This document shows, in pieces, positions 18,264 to 26,794 of a DNA stretch of 64,000 nt. A program made the position numbers and the translations under genes. Position 1 is the first letter of the stretch; the number at the start of each line of letters is the position of its first letter. Location of the stretch: assembly GCF_004366715.1 (NCBI RefSeq), contig NZ_SOQZ01000005.1:1-64000 (forward strand). Direction: 5' to 3'. The notes under the pieces were generated by a model. It searched no databases. It was given only the letters and a program-made list of their open reading frames with translations, and was not told the origin of the DNA. The stretch comes from Meridianimaribacter flavus (lineage in GTDB: Bacteria; Bacteroidota; Bacteroidia; Flavobacteriales; Flavobacteriaceae).

Positions 18264-18974
18264 ATGGCTCAGCTAAAGATAATTTTAAGACGCTTAATAC
18301 TATTTCTGTTAATCACTTTACTTATAGCTTGTGAAACACGGTTTGAAGATAATACCAGAATTTTAGTTAAAGGGAGTGTGAAAGATCAATATGATTTAGC
18401 AATACAAAATGCACAAATAAATGTCTACACAAGCCGTGTTACTTCTTTTTTAGGTGGAGAACAAGAGTTTTTACTTGGAAGCGGTTTTTCAGATTCAAAT
18501 GGTGAATTTTCTGTAGTTTCTCTTTTTGATAAAGATGAAGACTTTTCGGTTGAAATAGATGCAGGACCAAACCATTCTAAATATGTTTATAAAACCAGTA
18601 CAATTAATTATGAACCTACAAATTTGACTTTTGATTTAGGAAATAGAATTCTATTAGAGTTGACTGCTGTAAACTATACTATCAATAGAATTAGCGAAGA
18701 GGGAAATAACATTCAGTATTCATTTAGATTTACTAGTGAGTTTTGCTCAGAAGTATATGATGAAGGAGTGTTAAATATTGAAGATTCTCAATGTAATACG
18801 CAACAGCTTTTAGATGGTATTTTAAATGACAGTACACCTGATATAGAGGGAGATTTTTATGCTCCCACTGGTACTGAAGTTGTATTTATTTATTCAGTTA
18901 ATGAAGCTCCTGAAAGCACTGAAACATTCATAGTTGAAAACAATAGTAATAATGAGTTTGTATTTTCCTATTAA
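18264..18974 (+). CDS. Lipoprotein with carboxypeptidase-regulatory-like beta domain
   Basis: This is a 236-residue protein if started at the ATG at 18264, which puts a lipoprotein signal (LILFLLITLLIAC) at the N terminus. An upstream in-frame ATG at 18213 would add 17 residues before the signal and is unlikely. Residues about 30-125 look like a carboxypeptidase-like regulatory beta-sandwich (LVKGSVKDQYDLAIQNAQINVYTSR, then a GEFSVVS turn). The rest has no recognised domain. Its end overlaps the next gene (start at 18952) by 23 bases, so the two are one operon, a lipoprotein plus a small outer-membrane barrel. Confidence 0.7.
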   Translation: MAQLKIILRRLILFLLITLLIACETRFEDNTRILVKGSVKDQYDLAIQNAQINVYTSRVTSFLGGEQEFLLGSGFSDSNGEFSVVSLFDKDEDFSVEIDAGPNHSKYVYKTSTINYEPTNLTFDLGNRILLELTAVNYTINRISEEGNNIQYSFRFTSEFCSEVYDEGVLNIEDSQCNTQQLLDGILNDSTPDIEGDFYAPTGTEVVFIYSVNEAPESTETFIVENNSNNEFVFSY

Positions 18975-19641
18975 GACATTTTATGTTGCTGTTTTTGTGT
19001 TGTTTGCGTTAAATGCTTTTTCCCAGTCAAGTTCTGAAAAGGATAGCGTGAGTTCAAATATTTCTTATGAAAATAATAGACAACGTTTTGGGTTTTTTTC
19101 TATGGGTTATCATAATCCAAACACAACAGGAGATAATTTCATGGGAGATGGTTTACAAGGTAAATCGGGTTTTGATTTTAAATTTCAAATGTATGTTTAC
19201 AAACAATTCTTTTTAGGTCTTTACACAGGTGCAAGTTATTTTGATGTTAAAGATGTTGAATTGGTTGGCAATTATAAAAAATCAACATTAAATGAAAGTT
19301 ATCTATATATTGGGTATGAGTTTTTGCCAGCTGATAGAATGCGATTAGGAGCATTAGCTTCGTTTTATGGAGACTCAAGATTTAAAAATTACTATTCCAA
19401 AACAAGTAATGTGTATCAAGTAGACAAAGGAAATCTTAATACTTTTGGAGTCTATTTCAATTATGAATTAAGTAGTCACTTTATGATTTATATTGACTAT
19501 GCTTATAGAACTACCAAAACGGAAATAAATACTTCAACTGAGCTGAACCAATTCTTCGAAAAAGGCAAATACCATAGCATAGGAATAGGCTTAATTTTTG
19601 CATTAGGCAGTAAAGATGTGTTATCTGCCTTCATAGACTAG
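18952..19641 (+). CDS. Small outer-membrane beta-barrel protein
   Basis: The 229-residue protein starts at the ATG at 18952, giving a signal peptide (FYVAVFVLFALNAFSQ). The mature part alternates aromatic and polar residues in about eight strands (FDFKFQMYVYKQFFLGLYTGASYF, LNESYLYIGYEFLPADRM, NYELSSHFMIYIDYAYR and similar), typical of an OmpW or OmpA-like eight-stranded barrel. Function unknown. It is translationally coupled to the preceding lipoprotein gene. An earlier in-frame start at 18934 would put seven extra residues before the signal. Confidence 0.65.
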   Translation: MSLYFPIKTFYVAVFVLFALNAFSQSSSEKDSVSSNISYENNRQRFGFFSMGYHNPNTTGDNFMGDGLQGKSGFDFKFQMYVYKQFFLGLYTGASYFDVKDVELVGNYKKSTLNESYLYIGYEFLPADRMRLGALASFYGDSRFKNYYSKTSNVYQVDKGNLNTFGVYFNYELSSHFMIYIDYAYRTTKTEINTSTELNQFFEKGKYHSIGIGLIFALGSKDVLSAFID

Positions 19642-19797
19642 TTTGAAAGAATTCATTGATTAAAAATCAGTGATATTGTTAATCTATTAAGTAAAAATTG
19701 AAAGCTTTAACAAACTTTTAGTGTTGTTTTTAAAATTTTTGGAACTGTTTTTGAGTTATTGTTTTAAACGTTTCAGGTTTCTGTAAGTCAAACATAT

Positions 19798-21174
19798 ATG
19801 AATCAAAAGCACATTCTACACCTGTACTGGAGAGCGGGTTTTGGTATTACACCAAAGCAAATAGAGCAACTTATTGGTAAAACCAAAACACAGGTAGTTG
19901 ATACGCTCTTTAGGCAATCTTCAAAGACTACTCCTTTAGTAATCGACTTAATTGAACTCGAAAGCTTTTCTGTTGATAGGCTTAAAAAGAGTAAATCCAC
20001 TAGAATAGATTTCAATAAAATAAGTCGAGAAAAAATACTTGAATTTAATGGTGCTTGGATGCAAAGACTCACTAATACTAATGAGTTGCTACGAGAAAAA
20101 ATGACTTTGTTTTGGGCAAATCATTTTGTTGTAAAAGAAGATAATGCAGTATTTGTTCAGCAATATAACAATGTTTTAAGACAACATGCTTTGGGTAATT
20201 TTGGCGATTTTGTGAAGGCCATATCCAAAGAGCCTGCAATGATAAAGTACCTTAATACCAAACAGAACCGAAAACAAAGCCCTAACGAGAATTTTGCCAG
20301 AGAATTAATGGAACTTTTTACTTTAGGAACAGGCCATTACACTGAGCAAGATATTAAGCAGAGTGCAAAAGCATTTACAGGATATAATCATGACTTTGAA
20401 GGTGATTTCAATCTTAGACAAAGACAGCATGACACAGGGTTTAAATACTTTTTTGGTAAGGCAGGAAAGTATGATGGTGATGATATAATTGACATTATTT
20501 TAGAACAAAAACAATGCGCTAAGTTTATATGTGAAAAGGTGTACAAGTATTTTGTGAATGATAGAGTAAATTCAGTTCATATTGAACAGATGGTGAATCA
20601 ATTTTATCCTAATTATAACATTGAAAAGTTAATGCGTTTTGTTTTTTCAAGTGATTGGTTTTATGCTGAAGAACATATTGGTTCAAAAATAAAATCACCA
20701 GTTGAATTAATTGTTGGGATAAATAATACTGTACCATTTAAGCTGAAAAATGAGCGCGATTCTTTAAAAATTCAACGTGTTTTGGGTCAAGTATTACTTT
20801 CTCCTCCTAATGTTGCTGGCTGGAAAGGTGGAAGAAGTTGGATAGACAGTAACACAATTATGATTAGGCTAAGATTAGCTTCGGTTTTATTGAATAATGC
20901 GTTTATATCTAGTAAAGAAGATGGTGATTTTGTTGATGCTTATAAACAGCGTTTATTAAAAAGAAATAAAAACAAGCTACCTTTTCAAACAGATGCTAAA
21001 TGGTCGGTTTTTGAGTCTAATTTCAGCAAAACAAAGGTCAATAACCTTAAAGAGTATATTATTCAACAACCTTTAAACAATGGTACGCTGTCTTATCTTA
21101 ATAATTTAAACAAATCTTCAAAACAAGATGTATGTATTCAACTTATGTCGTTGCCAGAATATCAAATGTGTTAA
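19798..21174 (+). CDS. DUF1800 family protein
   Basis: This 458-residue protein has the family hallmarks: HLYWRAGFGITPKQIEQL at the N terminus, MTLFWANHFVV, NENFARELMELFTLGTGHYTEQDI and LSPPNVAGWKGGRSWID near the C terminus. DUF1800 proteins are always accompanied by a DUF1501 protein, which follows here three bases after the stop. Their function is not established; secretion and surface roles have been suggested. Unlike many members, no cleavable signal is obvious here, and the first 20 residues are not hydrophobic. No exact promoter match is seen in the 156 bases upstream. Confidence 0.88.
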   Translation: MNQKHILHLYWRAGFGITPKQIEQLIGKTKTQVVDTLFRQSSKTTPLVIDLIELESFSVDRLKKSKSTRIDFNKISREKILEFNGAWMQRLTNTNELLREKMTLFWANHFVVKEDNAVFVQQYNNVLRQHALGNFGDFVKAISKEPAMIKYLNTKQNRKQSPNENFARELMELFTLGTGHYTEQDIKQSAKAFTGYNHDFEGDFNLRQRQHDTGFKYFFGKAGKYDGDDIIDIILEQKQCAKFICEKVYKYFVNDRVNSVHIEQMVNQFYPNYNIEKLMRFVFSSDWFYAEEHIGSKIKSPVELIVGINNTVPFKLKNERDSLKIQRVLGQVLLSPPNVAGWKGGRSWIDSNTIMIRLRLASVLLNNAFISSKEDGDFVDAYKQRLLKRNKNKLPFQTDAKWSVFESNFSKTKVNNLKEYIIQQPLNNGTLSYLNNLNKSSKQDVCIQLMSLPEYQMC

Positions 21175-21177
21175 GTT

Positions 21178-22368
21178 ATGGATAGAAGAAAATTTATAAA
21201 AAACTCAACCTTAGCAAGCAGTTTGTTTTTTGTTCCAAGCTTTGTAAAAGCCTTTGAAACAGTAGCAAGTTCTAAACTAGGCTTTAAACGATTGGTCATT
21301 ATTCAACTGTCAGGAGGAAATGATGGATTAAATACTGTTGTTCCTTTTAGAGATGATTTGTACCATAACGCAAGACCAACAATAGCATTAGGAAAAGACG
21401 ATGTTTTAAAGTTGAACGATGATATAGGATTACACTCTAGCTTGGGTCCTTTAAAACGATTGTATGATCAAGGTTACTTGTCTATAATAAACAATGTTGG
21501 GTACCCAAACCCTAATCGGTCACATTTTAGAGCTACTGACATTTGGCAAACCGCAAGTGGCTCTGAAGAGTATAAGCAGAGTGGTTGGATAGGTCGTTTT
21601 TTGGATAATTATGGCGAACATCCTTACAATGCTATTGAAATAGATGACAGTCTTTCATTGGCTTTAAAAGGTGAAGAGTATAATGGTATTGCAACTAAAA
21701 ACCCTGAAGCATTATTTAAAACCGCAAACGACCCATATTTTAGAGGAGTACTTAACCACTATAATGATGAACACTTAAGTGAACACAATTTGGGCTATTT
21801 GTATAAAAGTATGATAGCTGCAGAGTCATCAGCAAAGTACATTTATGAAACTACAAAAACGATTAGTTCAACTCAAGAATATCCTAATAACCAATTTGGA
21901 GCGCAGCTAAAAACAATGGCTAAATTTATTAATTCAGGTATTGATACTAAAGTGTTTTATTCCTCTTTAGGAAGTTTTGATACTCATGCAAACCAAAAAG
22001 GCACACATAGTAGATTGTTAGAAATTTATGCAGAAAGTATTGAGGCTTTTGTAAAAGATTTGAAACAGCAAAACACCTTTAAAGACACGCTTATTTTAAC
22101 GTTTTCTGAATTTGGGCGACGCGTAAAACAAAATGCAGGACATGGTACAGATCATGGTTCAGCAAACAATGTATTTATTGTTGGTGAAAACCTAAAGCGA
22201 CAAGGACTTTACAATGATATGGCTAGCTTATCTAACTTGGATGCCAATGGAGATATAAAATTTGAAATCGATTTTAGGTCTATTTATGCTACAGTATTAA
22301 ACAAATGGTTAATGGTAGATGACACTAAAATTTTGAACAAAAACTTTATGAATCTAAAGTTTATATAA
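21178..22368 (+). CDS. DUF1501 family protein with twin-arginine signal
   Basis: This 396-residue exported protein begins MDRRKFIKNSTLASSLFF, a Tat-type signal (RRKFIK followed by a moderately hydrophobic stretch). The sulfatase-like (alkaline-phosphatase superfamily) fold is suggested by LVIIQLSGGNDGLNTVVPF, then SLGSFDTHANQKGTHSRLL, LTFSEFGRRVKQN and GTDHGSANNVFIVG, the last holding the conserved His-rich metal-site sequence. It is the partner of the DUF1800 gene just upstream, with a 3-base gap. Biochemical function of the pair is unknown. A stem-loop follows about 10 bases after the stop. Confidence 0.88.
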   Translation: MDRRKFIKNSTLASSLFFVPSFVKAFETVASSKLGFKRLVIIQLSGGNDGLNTVVPFRDDLYHNARPTIALGKDDVLKLNDDIGLHSSLGPLKRLYDQGYLSIINNVGYPNPNRSHFRATDIWQTASGSEEYKQSGWIGRFLDNYGEHPYNAIEIDDSLSLALKGEEYNGIATKNPEALFKTANDPYFRGVLNHYNDEHLSEHNLGYLYKSMIAAESSAKYIYETTKTISSTQEYPNNQFGAQLKTMAKFINSGIDTKVFYSSLGSFDTHANQKGTHSRLLEIYAESIEAFVKDLKQQNTFKDTLILTFSEFGRRVKQNAGHGTDHGSANNVFIVGENLKRQGLYNDMASLSNLDANGDIKFEIDFRSIYATVLNKWLMVDDTKILNKNFMNLKFI

Positions 22369-22374
22369 AACAAA

Positions 22375-22417
22375 AACCTTACTTCAATGCCGAACTTTTA
22401 TCGGGAGAAATAAGGTT
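22375..22417. terminator. Nested stem-loop between convergent genes
   Basis: AACCTTA (22375-22381) pairs with TAAGGTT (22411-22417), with an inner CCGA/TCGG stem. There is no long T tract on either side, so terminator function is only possible. The remaining 22418-22527 stretch shows nothing recognisable. Confidence 0.4.
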
Positions 22418-22527
22418 GATTTGTAATTGATTAATAGCACTGCTAAAATCATAAAAATTAAATATATAGGTAAAAAAATACTATGAGATGCAGAAAAAAA
22501 TGTATGAACGGTAAATTCAATAAAAAA

Positions 22528-23661
22528 CTAGCTGTATTTCACTTTTCTTAAAATTCTCATCGTGTCTTTATAAAGTGAATACACGTTGCTTTTATGTGCT
22601 TTTAAAAATGGTTTAGCTTCGTCAAGTTTATCAATAGCTTCATGAAAAAGGTTGAGGTAACATATTAAGTATGTTGCTGGTAAGTTTAATAAATCTTCTT
22701 CTTCATTTTTATTTAAAAGAAGCCCTTTTTTTAGTTTTTCAAGAATTTTATTGTTGGTGTTGTATATATGATGAAGTACTTTTTTGTCGTATTGTGGAGG
22801 CTGAAACAGTAGCTGTGTATTAATGTTGTAGTTTGCGTTGTTTTCAAAACTAATTATGGTTTCCTCTAGAGGATAATACTTATAAGAATTTTGAAGTCCA
22901 AGGCTAACGTATTCAATTATTTTAAAAGAACTTTCAGTGTATTCAATAGAAACTTCATCGAGTGTTGAATAAAACAAACGTACTTCTTCGTTTATCAATT
23001 TAATATCTACTCTTGAAAAGAATATTTCATTTTTCACTACTTTTTTTTGTCCTGACCAACACACTACAAAATATTCTTTAAACACCTTATATTGAGGGTT
23101 AAAATCTTTTCGTTTGACCATAAAATCAAACACGCCATCAAGTGTGTGTTCTATATTGTTTTGCGCATGGGATTCAATTGCTTCAACAAGTTTTGAATTA
23201 ACATCCTTTATTTCAATATCAAACACTTTAGGCATGCTCATGCTACCATCTCTAAAAAAGACTGAGCCACCATAATATTTCCAGATGTTTTTTCTTAATG
23301 AGGTAATTTTATCGTTGGGTCTAATGGTTACTAGACCCACAACTTTGTCGTCAGGTAAATGAGGAAATGGAATGTTTTCGTATTGTACAATAGGAGGATT
23401 TGTAAGATAAGCGTTGATGAGGTTTTGAATTTTACTATCGTCAAAAAAATCAACGCCAATAATAGCGTTATCTGAATCTTCAACACCAATAACTATATAA
23501 GAATTGTTTTTAGGGTTGCTATTAGATAAGGCGCAAATGTGTTTTAAAAATTTAGCTTTTCCTTCCTTTTGACTAATATCAACTTTTCGCTTTTTGTCAT
23601 AAAAACTGTTCTCATCGTTATGAGCTAGTAGGTTTTTTATGAGTAGGCGTTTATTAATCAT
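22528..23661 (-). CDS. AlbA_2 (Schlafen-type) domain protein
   Basis: This 377-residue protein carries at residues about 15-140 the AlbA_2 fold pattern: a short acidic entry, KAKFLKHICALSNSNPKNNSYIVIGVEDSDNAIIGVD, a helix, then GLVTIRPNDKITSLRKN and VFFRDGSMSMP. These domains are linked to nucleic-acid-binding regulators and some defence proteins. The C-terminal 230 residues are not recognised and contain no helix-turn-helix that I can identify. It follows the SDR gene on the same strand after 40 bases. A hairpin lies in its leader (23671-23691). A housekeeping regulatory role is as likely as a defence role. Confidence 0.75.
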   Translation of the reverse strand: MINKRLLIKNLLAHNDENSFYDKKRKVDISQKEGKAKFLKHICALSNSNPKNNSYIVIGVEDSDNAIIGVDFFDDSKIQNLINAYLTNPPIVQYENIPFPHLPDDKVVGLVTIRPNDKITSLRKNIWKYYGGSVFFRDGSMSMPKVFDIEIKDVNSKLVEAIESHAQNNIEHTLDGVFDFMVKRKDFNPQYKVFKEYFVVCWSGQKKVVKNEIFFSRVDIKLINEEVRLFYSTLDEVSIEYTESSFKIIEYVSLGLQNSYKYYPLEETIISFENNANYNINTQLLFQPPQYDKKVLHHIYNTNNKILEKLKKGLLLNKNEEEDLLNLPATYLICYLNLFHEAIDKLDEAKPFLKAHKSNVYSLYKDTMRILRKVKYS

Positions 23662-23670
23662 AATTTAAAT

Positions 23671-23691
23671 TTCCTGTGAAAGCAGGAATCT
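23671..23691 (-). repeat. 5'-leader hairpin, copy 1
   Basis: On the minus strand AGATTCCTGCTTTCACAGGAA sits 9 bases before the AlbA_2 start codon. TTCCTG and CAGGAA form the stem. A closely similar 21-base hairpin occurs in the same orientation at 50638-50658, also just before a start codon. It probably belongs to a dispersed repeat family. Confidence 0.6.
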
Positions 23692-23701
23692 ATATTATAG
23701 T

Positions 23702-24454
23702 TCAATGTTCTTTTTTCACAATAGTCGAGCTCGCTTGAGCAGTAGGAAATACAAGTAAGTCAGCAATATTTACATGAGCAGGTCGTGTTACTGCAAAATA
23801 AATTATCTCAGCAATATCTTCAGCTTGTAGTGCCTTGTAACCTTTGTAAACAGAGTCTGCTTGCTCACCTCCTTTAAAGCGTACTTTAGAAAACTCTGTT
23901 TCAACCAAACCAGGATTTATAGCAGTTACTTTTATTCCAAATTCGTTTAAATCTATTCGCATACCTTCGGTAATTGCTAACACTGCATGTTTGCTGGCAC
24001 AATACACATTGCCTTTTGGATATACTTCTTTTCCTGCTGATGACCCAATGTTTATTATATGACCTGATTTTCGCTCAGTCATCTGTGGAATAATCGCTTT
24101 GCTAACATAAAGTAAACCTTTTACGTTTATATCCATCATTGCGTCCCAATCGTCGAGACTTCCATCTTGTATTGGGTCAAGTCCATGGGCATTTCCTGCA
24201 TTATTGATTAATATATCAATGGTTTTAAAACTTTCAGGTAACGAAGCAATAGCATCTAGTGTTTCGTTTTTGTGTCTTACATCAAAGTTAAGAGTCACAA
24301 CATCGGTTTCTTTTTCTAAAGCCTTTTTTACAATCTCTAAACGTTCTTGCCTACGACCACAAAGTATCAAGTTAATACCATGTTTAGCAAATAGGTGTGC
24401 TGTTGCTCGTCCAATACCACTTGTGGCTCCAGTGATTAACGCTGTTTTTTTCAT
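23702..24454 (-). CDS. SDR-family NAD(P)-dependent oxidoreductase (YdfG-like)
   Basis: This 250-residue classical short-chain dehydrogenase has TGATSGIGRATA (TGxxxGxG cofactor site), NNAGNAHGLDP (NNAG), and catalytic Ser-Tyr-Lys in IGSSAGKEVYPKGNVYCASKHAV. The overall pattern (QDGSLDDWDAMMDINVKGLLYVSKA) resembles serine/3-hydroxy-acid dehydrogenases of the YdfG type, which use NADP. Substrate is inferred from similarity only. It is the last of three closely spaced leftward genes (aldo/keto reductase, small membrane protein, SDR); the start codon overlaps the frame of the preceding membrane protein. Confidence 0.9.
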   Translation of the reverse strand: MKKTALITGATSGIGRATAHLFAKHGINLILCGRRQERLEIVKKALEKETDVVTLNFDVRHKNETLDAIASLPESFKTIDILINNAGNAHGLDPIQDGSLDDWDAMMDINVKGLLYVSKAIIPQMTERKSGHIINIGSSAGKEVYPKGNVYCASKHAVLAITEGMRIDLNEFGIKVTAINPGLVETEFSKVRFKGGEQADSVYKGYKALQAEDIAEIIYFAVTRPAHVNIADLLVFPTAQASSTIVKKEH

Positions 24455-24770
24455 AGTCTTTTTTTTTATTTTCTGGCGGGATTAGATACTTAGAGTTTTC
24501 AGTTTTATAATATGTGTCGATGATGAAAAACATACAAAAACTAAAAATGCAAGTGATACAAATATGCCACGAAAATGAAACAATTTTACTTTCTGTTTTG
24601 TCAGGAAAAAATCTAATGATTGCTGCGGTTAATCCCATTAATAACATTACAGACCAAAAGAGGTATATACTTTTCTGATAGGGAAGTTTAACCATAAAAA
24701 AGCCTATAACTATTGAAATAGAAAAATAAACTAATAACCTAAGCATTAATTTAAAGGCTTTTTTCTTCAT
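24384..24770 (-). CDS. Small membrane protein with probable frameshifted C terminus
   Basis: A 128-residue protein with three hydrophobic segments (about 10-29, 34-55 and 64-86) after a basic N terminus (MKKKAFKLMLR). The last 25 residues overlap the SDR gene in another frame and look non-native (NHWSHKWYWTSNSTPIC). The switch occurs after a run of nine A residues (24459-24467). One more A would give a stop (TGA) overlapping the SDR ATG, a 4-base overlap of the kind seen elsewhere in the window. Function unknown. Confidence 0.5.
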   Translation of the reverse strand: MKKKAFKLMLRLLVYFSISIVIGFFMVKLPYQKSIYLFWSVMLLMGLTAAIIRFFPDKTESKIVSFSWHICITCIFSFCMFFIIDTYYKTENSKYLIPPENKKKDYEKNSVNHWSHKWYWTSNSTPIC

Positions 24771-24783
24771 TATATTTTTTGTT

Positions 24784-25647
24784 TTAAGGTACTTTATGGC
24801 CTTGGCAAGCGGTTAAAACTAAAAACCAATCTTCAAGCTCTAAATCAATAGCAGTAGCCTTTGAGGCAGCAACAATGCGATTTTTATTAGTAGTGCCAAC
24901 AACAGGTGTTATTTGAGCAGGATGCTTTAATATCCAAGCCAAAAGCAGTTGGTCTTTTGAGGCGTTATATTTATCGGTTAATGCTTCTAGTTGCTTGTGT
25001 ATGCGTTGGGTTTGGTCAGTTTCATCTTTAAAAACCGTTCCTAGAGGAGACCAACACATTGGCTTTATACCGTTGGTTAACATATAATCTAATGTGCCAT
25101 CGTGCATAGCTGTGTGTTGTGTAAGTGAAAACTCAATTTGGTTTACATCTATATCTATTCGTAATCCAAGAAGTTCCATTTGTGAAGGTGTAAAATTTGA
25201 AACTCCAAACGATTTTATCTTTCCTTCTTTTTTTAAGATTGTAATAGCTTCAGCAATTTCATTAGGATGCATTAAAGGACTTGGTCTGTGTAATAATAAT
25301 ACATCTAAATAGTCGGTTTTTAAATGCTTTAAAGAGTTTTCGGCAGACCAGATAATGTAATCTTTACTGTAGTTATAATGCTTCACTTTATTATTGCGGT
25401 TTTCAGTAATATACTGTATGCCACATTTACTTATCAGTTGTATGTGTTCTCTATCAATGCCACTTTCTGCAAAGGCATCACCAAATTGAGATTCATTGGT
25501 GTAACCTCCATAAATATCAGCATGATCAAAAGTTGTGATTTGTTGTTCTATGCAATGGTGCATAAAGGCCTCCATTTCTTTTTTAGAAAACTGTTTTCCC
25601 CAATTTCCCCAGGTCATCGTACCTGCAATAATTTTAGAATAGTTCAA
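24784..25647 (-). CDS. Aldo/keto reductase (YdhF-like)
   Basis: This 287-residue cytosolic TIM-barrel NADPH-dependent reductase shows TFDHADIYGGYTNE (catalytic Asp and Tyr), LISKCGIQYI (Lys), YLDVLLLHRPSPLM (His), and the C-terminal NADPH-binding segment ITPVVGTTNKNRI. It resembles the oxidoreductase YdhF group by its pattern. The substrate is unknown. It heads an apparent operon with the small membrane protein (13-base gap) and SDR, which suggests joint carbonyl reduction or detoxification. Confidence 0.92.
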   Translation of the reverse strand: MNYSKIIAGTMTWGNWGKQFSKKEMEAFMHHCIEQQITTFDHADIYGGYTNESQFGDAFAESGIDREHIQLISKCGIQYITENRNNKVKHYNYSKDYIIWSAENSLKHLKTDYLDVLLLHRPSPLMHPNEIAEAITILKKEGKIKSFGVSNFTPSQMELLGLRIDIDVNQIEFSLTQHTAMHDGTLDYMLTNGIKPMCWSPLGTVFKDETDQTQRIHKQLEALTDKYNASKDQLLLAWILKHPAQITPVVGTTNKNRIVAASKATAIDLELEDWFLVLTACQGHKVP

Positions 25648-25840
25648 GAGATTTTAATGTTTATTGTAATTATCAGATAAAAGTACTTAAAACACATTTA
25701 TTATTAAACTTTTGTTGGTTTATATATTTATTATGAATTGATTATTAGTTGTTTATTTGTGATTTCATAAGGAAAAACATCTAAAGCGCTATTTAGTGCG
25801 TACATATTTATGTAACCAAAAAACAATTAATATGATTTTT

Positions 25841-26641
25841 ATGAGACAAGCTAAATTAATTTTAATGTCAGTTTTAACACTAGGTTTTTTAGCATGTAGT
25901 GATGATGACACAACAAGTTCTCCACAAGGAACATCAAAGATTTCAGTAAAATTAATGGATGCACCTGGAGATTATGACAATGTATTTGTTGAAGTAGTTG
26001 ACGTTATGGTTAAAGTAAATGACGACAGTGATGATGATAGTGGATGGGTAAGCGTTGAAGCTATAAATACAGGAGTTTATGATTTACTAGAACTCACAGG
26101 AGGAATTAATGTGCTTTTAGCTGATGATTATGAAGTGCCTTCAGGAACACTTAATCAAATACGCTTGGTTTTAGGTGATGACAATACAATTGTAATTGAT
26201 GGGGAAACACAACCATTAAATACACCTTCAGCGCAACAATCGGGTTTAAAAATTCAAGTAAACGAAACACTGCTTCCGGATTATGAGTATACTTTTCTTC
26301 TAGATTTTGATGTAGATGAGTCTGTGGTAATTGCAGGAAACTCAGGAAATATTAATCTAAAGCCTGTTATTAGAGCTTCGGTTGAAGCTGAAACAGGTAT
26401 TATTAGCGGAAGTGTTTTACCAATAGGAATACAAACAGAAGTTAGTGCAACCAATGGTGTTGATACTGTATCTGCCTTTGTAGATGAATCAGGTTATTTC
26501 CAATTAGTAGGATTAGCTTCAGGAAGCTATACTGTTACAATAACTCCTGATGTAAGTTCTGAATTGCCAATACAGACTATTGAAAATGTTGAAGTCAATG
26601 TAGGCTCAAATACTGATTTAGGCGTTGTAACCTTGGAGTAA
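25841..26641 (+). CDS. DUF4382 lipoprotein
   Basis: The start is taken at the ATG at 25841, giving MRQAKLILMSVLTLGFLAC, a canonical lipoprotein signal; an ATG nine bases earlier is equally possible. The mature 250 residues contain a DUF4382 domain (about 30-180: ISVKLMDAPGDYDNVFVEVVDVMVK), then a transthyretin-like beta domain at about 190-265 (GSYTVTITPDV). Surface lipoproteins of this kind have no established function. Single gene with a terminator downstream. The 25648-25840 stretch between divergent genes is AT-rich; I see no exact promoter match. Confidence 0.8.
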   Translation: MRQAKLILMSVLTLGFLACSDDDTTSSPQGTSKISVKLMDAPGDYDNVFVEVVDVMVKVNDDSDDDSGWVSVEAINTGVYDLLELTGGINVLLADDYEVPSGTLNQIRLVLGDDNTIVIDGETQPLNTPSAQQSGLKIQVNETLLPDYEYTFLLDFDVDESVVIAGNSGNINLKPVIRASVEAETGIISGSVLPIGIQTEVSATNGVDTVSAFVDESGYFQLVGLASGSYTVTITPDVSSELPIQTIENVEVNVGSNTDLGVVTLE

Positions 26642-26667
26642 ATTATTAAAACATATAAATATTTGTT

Positions 26668-26704
26668 AAAGCGTAGTGCAATTGGCACTACGCTTTATTT
26701 TTTA
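26668..26704 (+). terminator. Intrinsic terminator after DUF4382 gene
   Basis: AAAGCGTAGTGC-aattg-GCACTACGCTTT followed by TATTTTTT. Confidence 0.9.
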
Positions 26705-26742
26705 ACCAATTATTAACAACAGCACACAAAAAATTTTAACAA

Positions 26743-26774
26743 TTTGCATCACTCAAATAAGCATACTATATTCG
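26743..26774 (+). promoter_or_regulatory. Candidate promoter of the Bat operon
   Basis: TTTG (26743-26746), 20-base spacer, TATATTCG (26767-26774). The second is one base off TAnnTTTG. It excludes the in-frame TTG at 26744 as start, and supports the ATG at 26795. Confidence 0.5.
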
Positions 26775-26794
26775 AGCTTTTTAAAAACCAAAAA

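Noticed and set aside
22528-23661. AlbA_2 protein as a phage-defence gene
   Set aside because: The domain also occurs in ordinary regulators, and there is no defence partner, toxin or mobile element next to it. I kept a neutral call.
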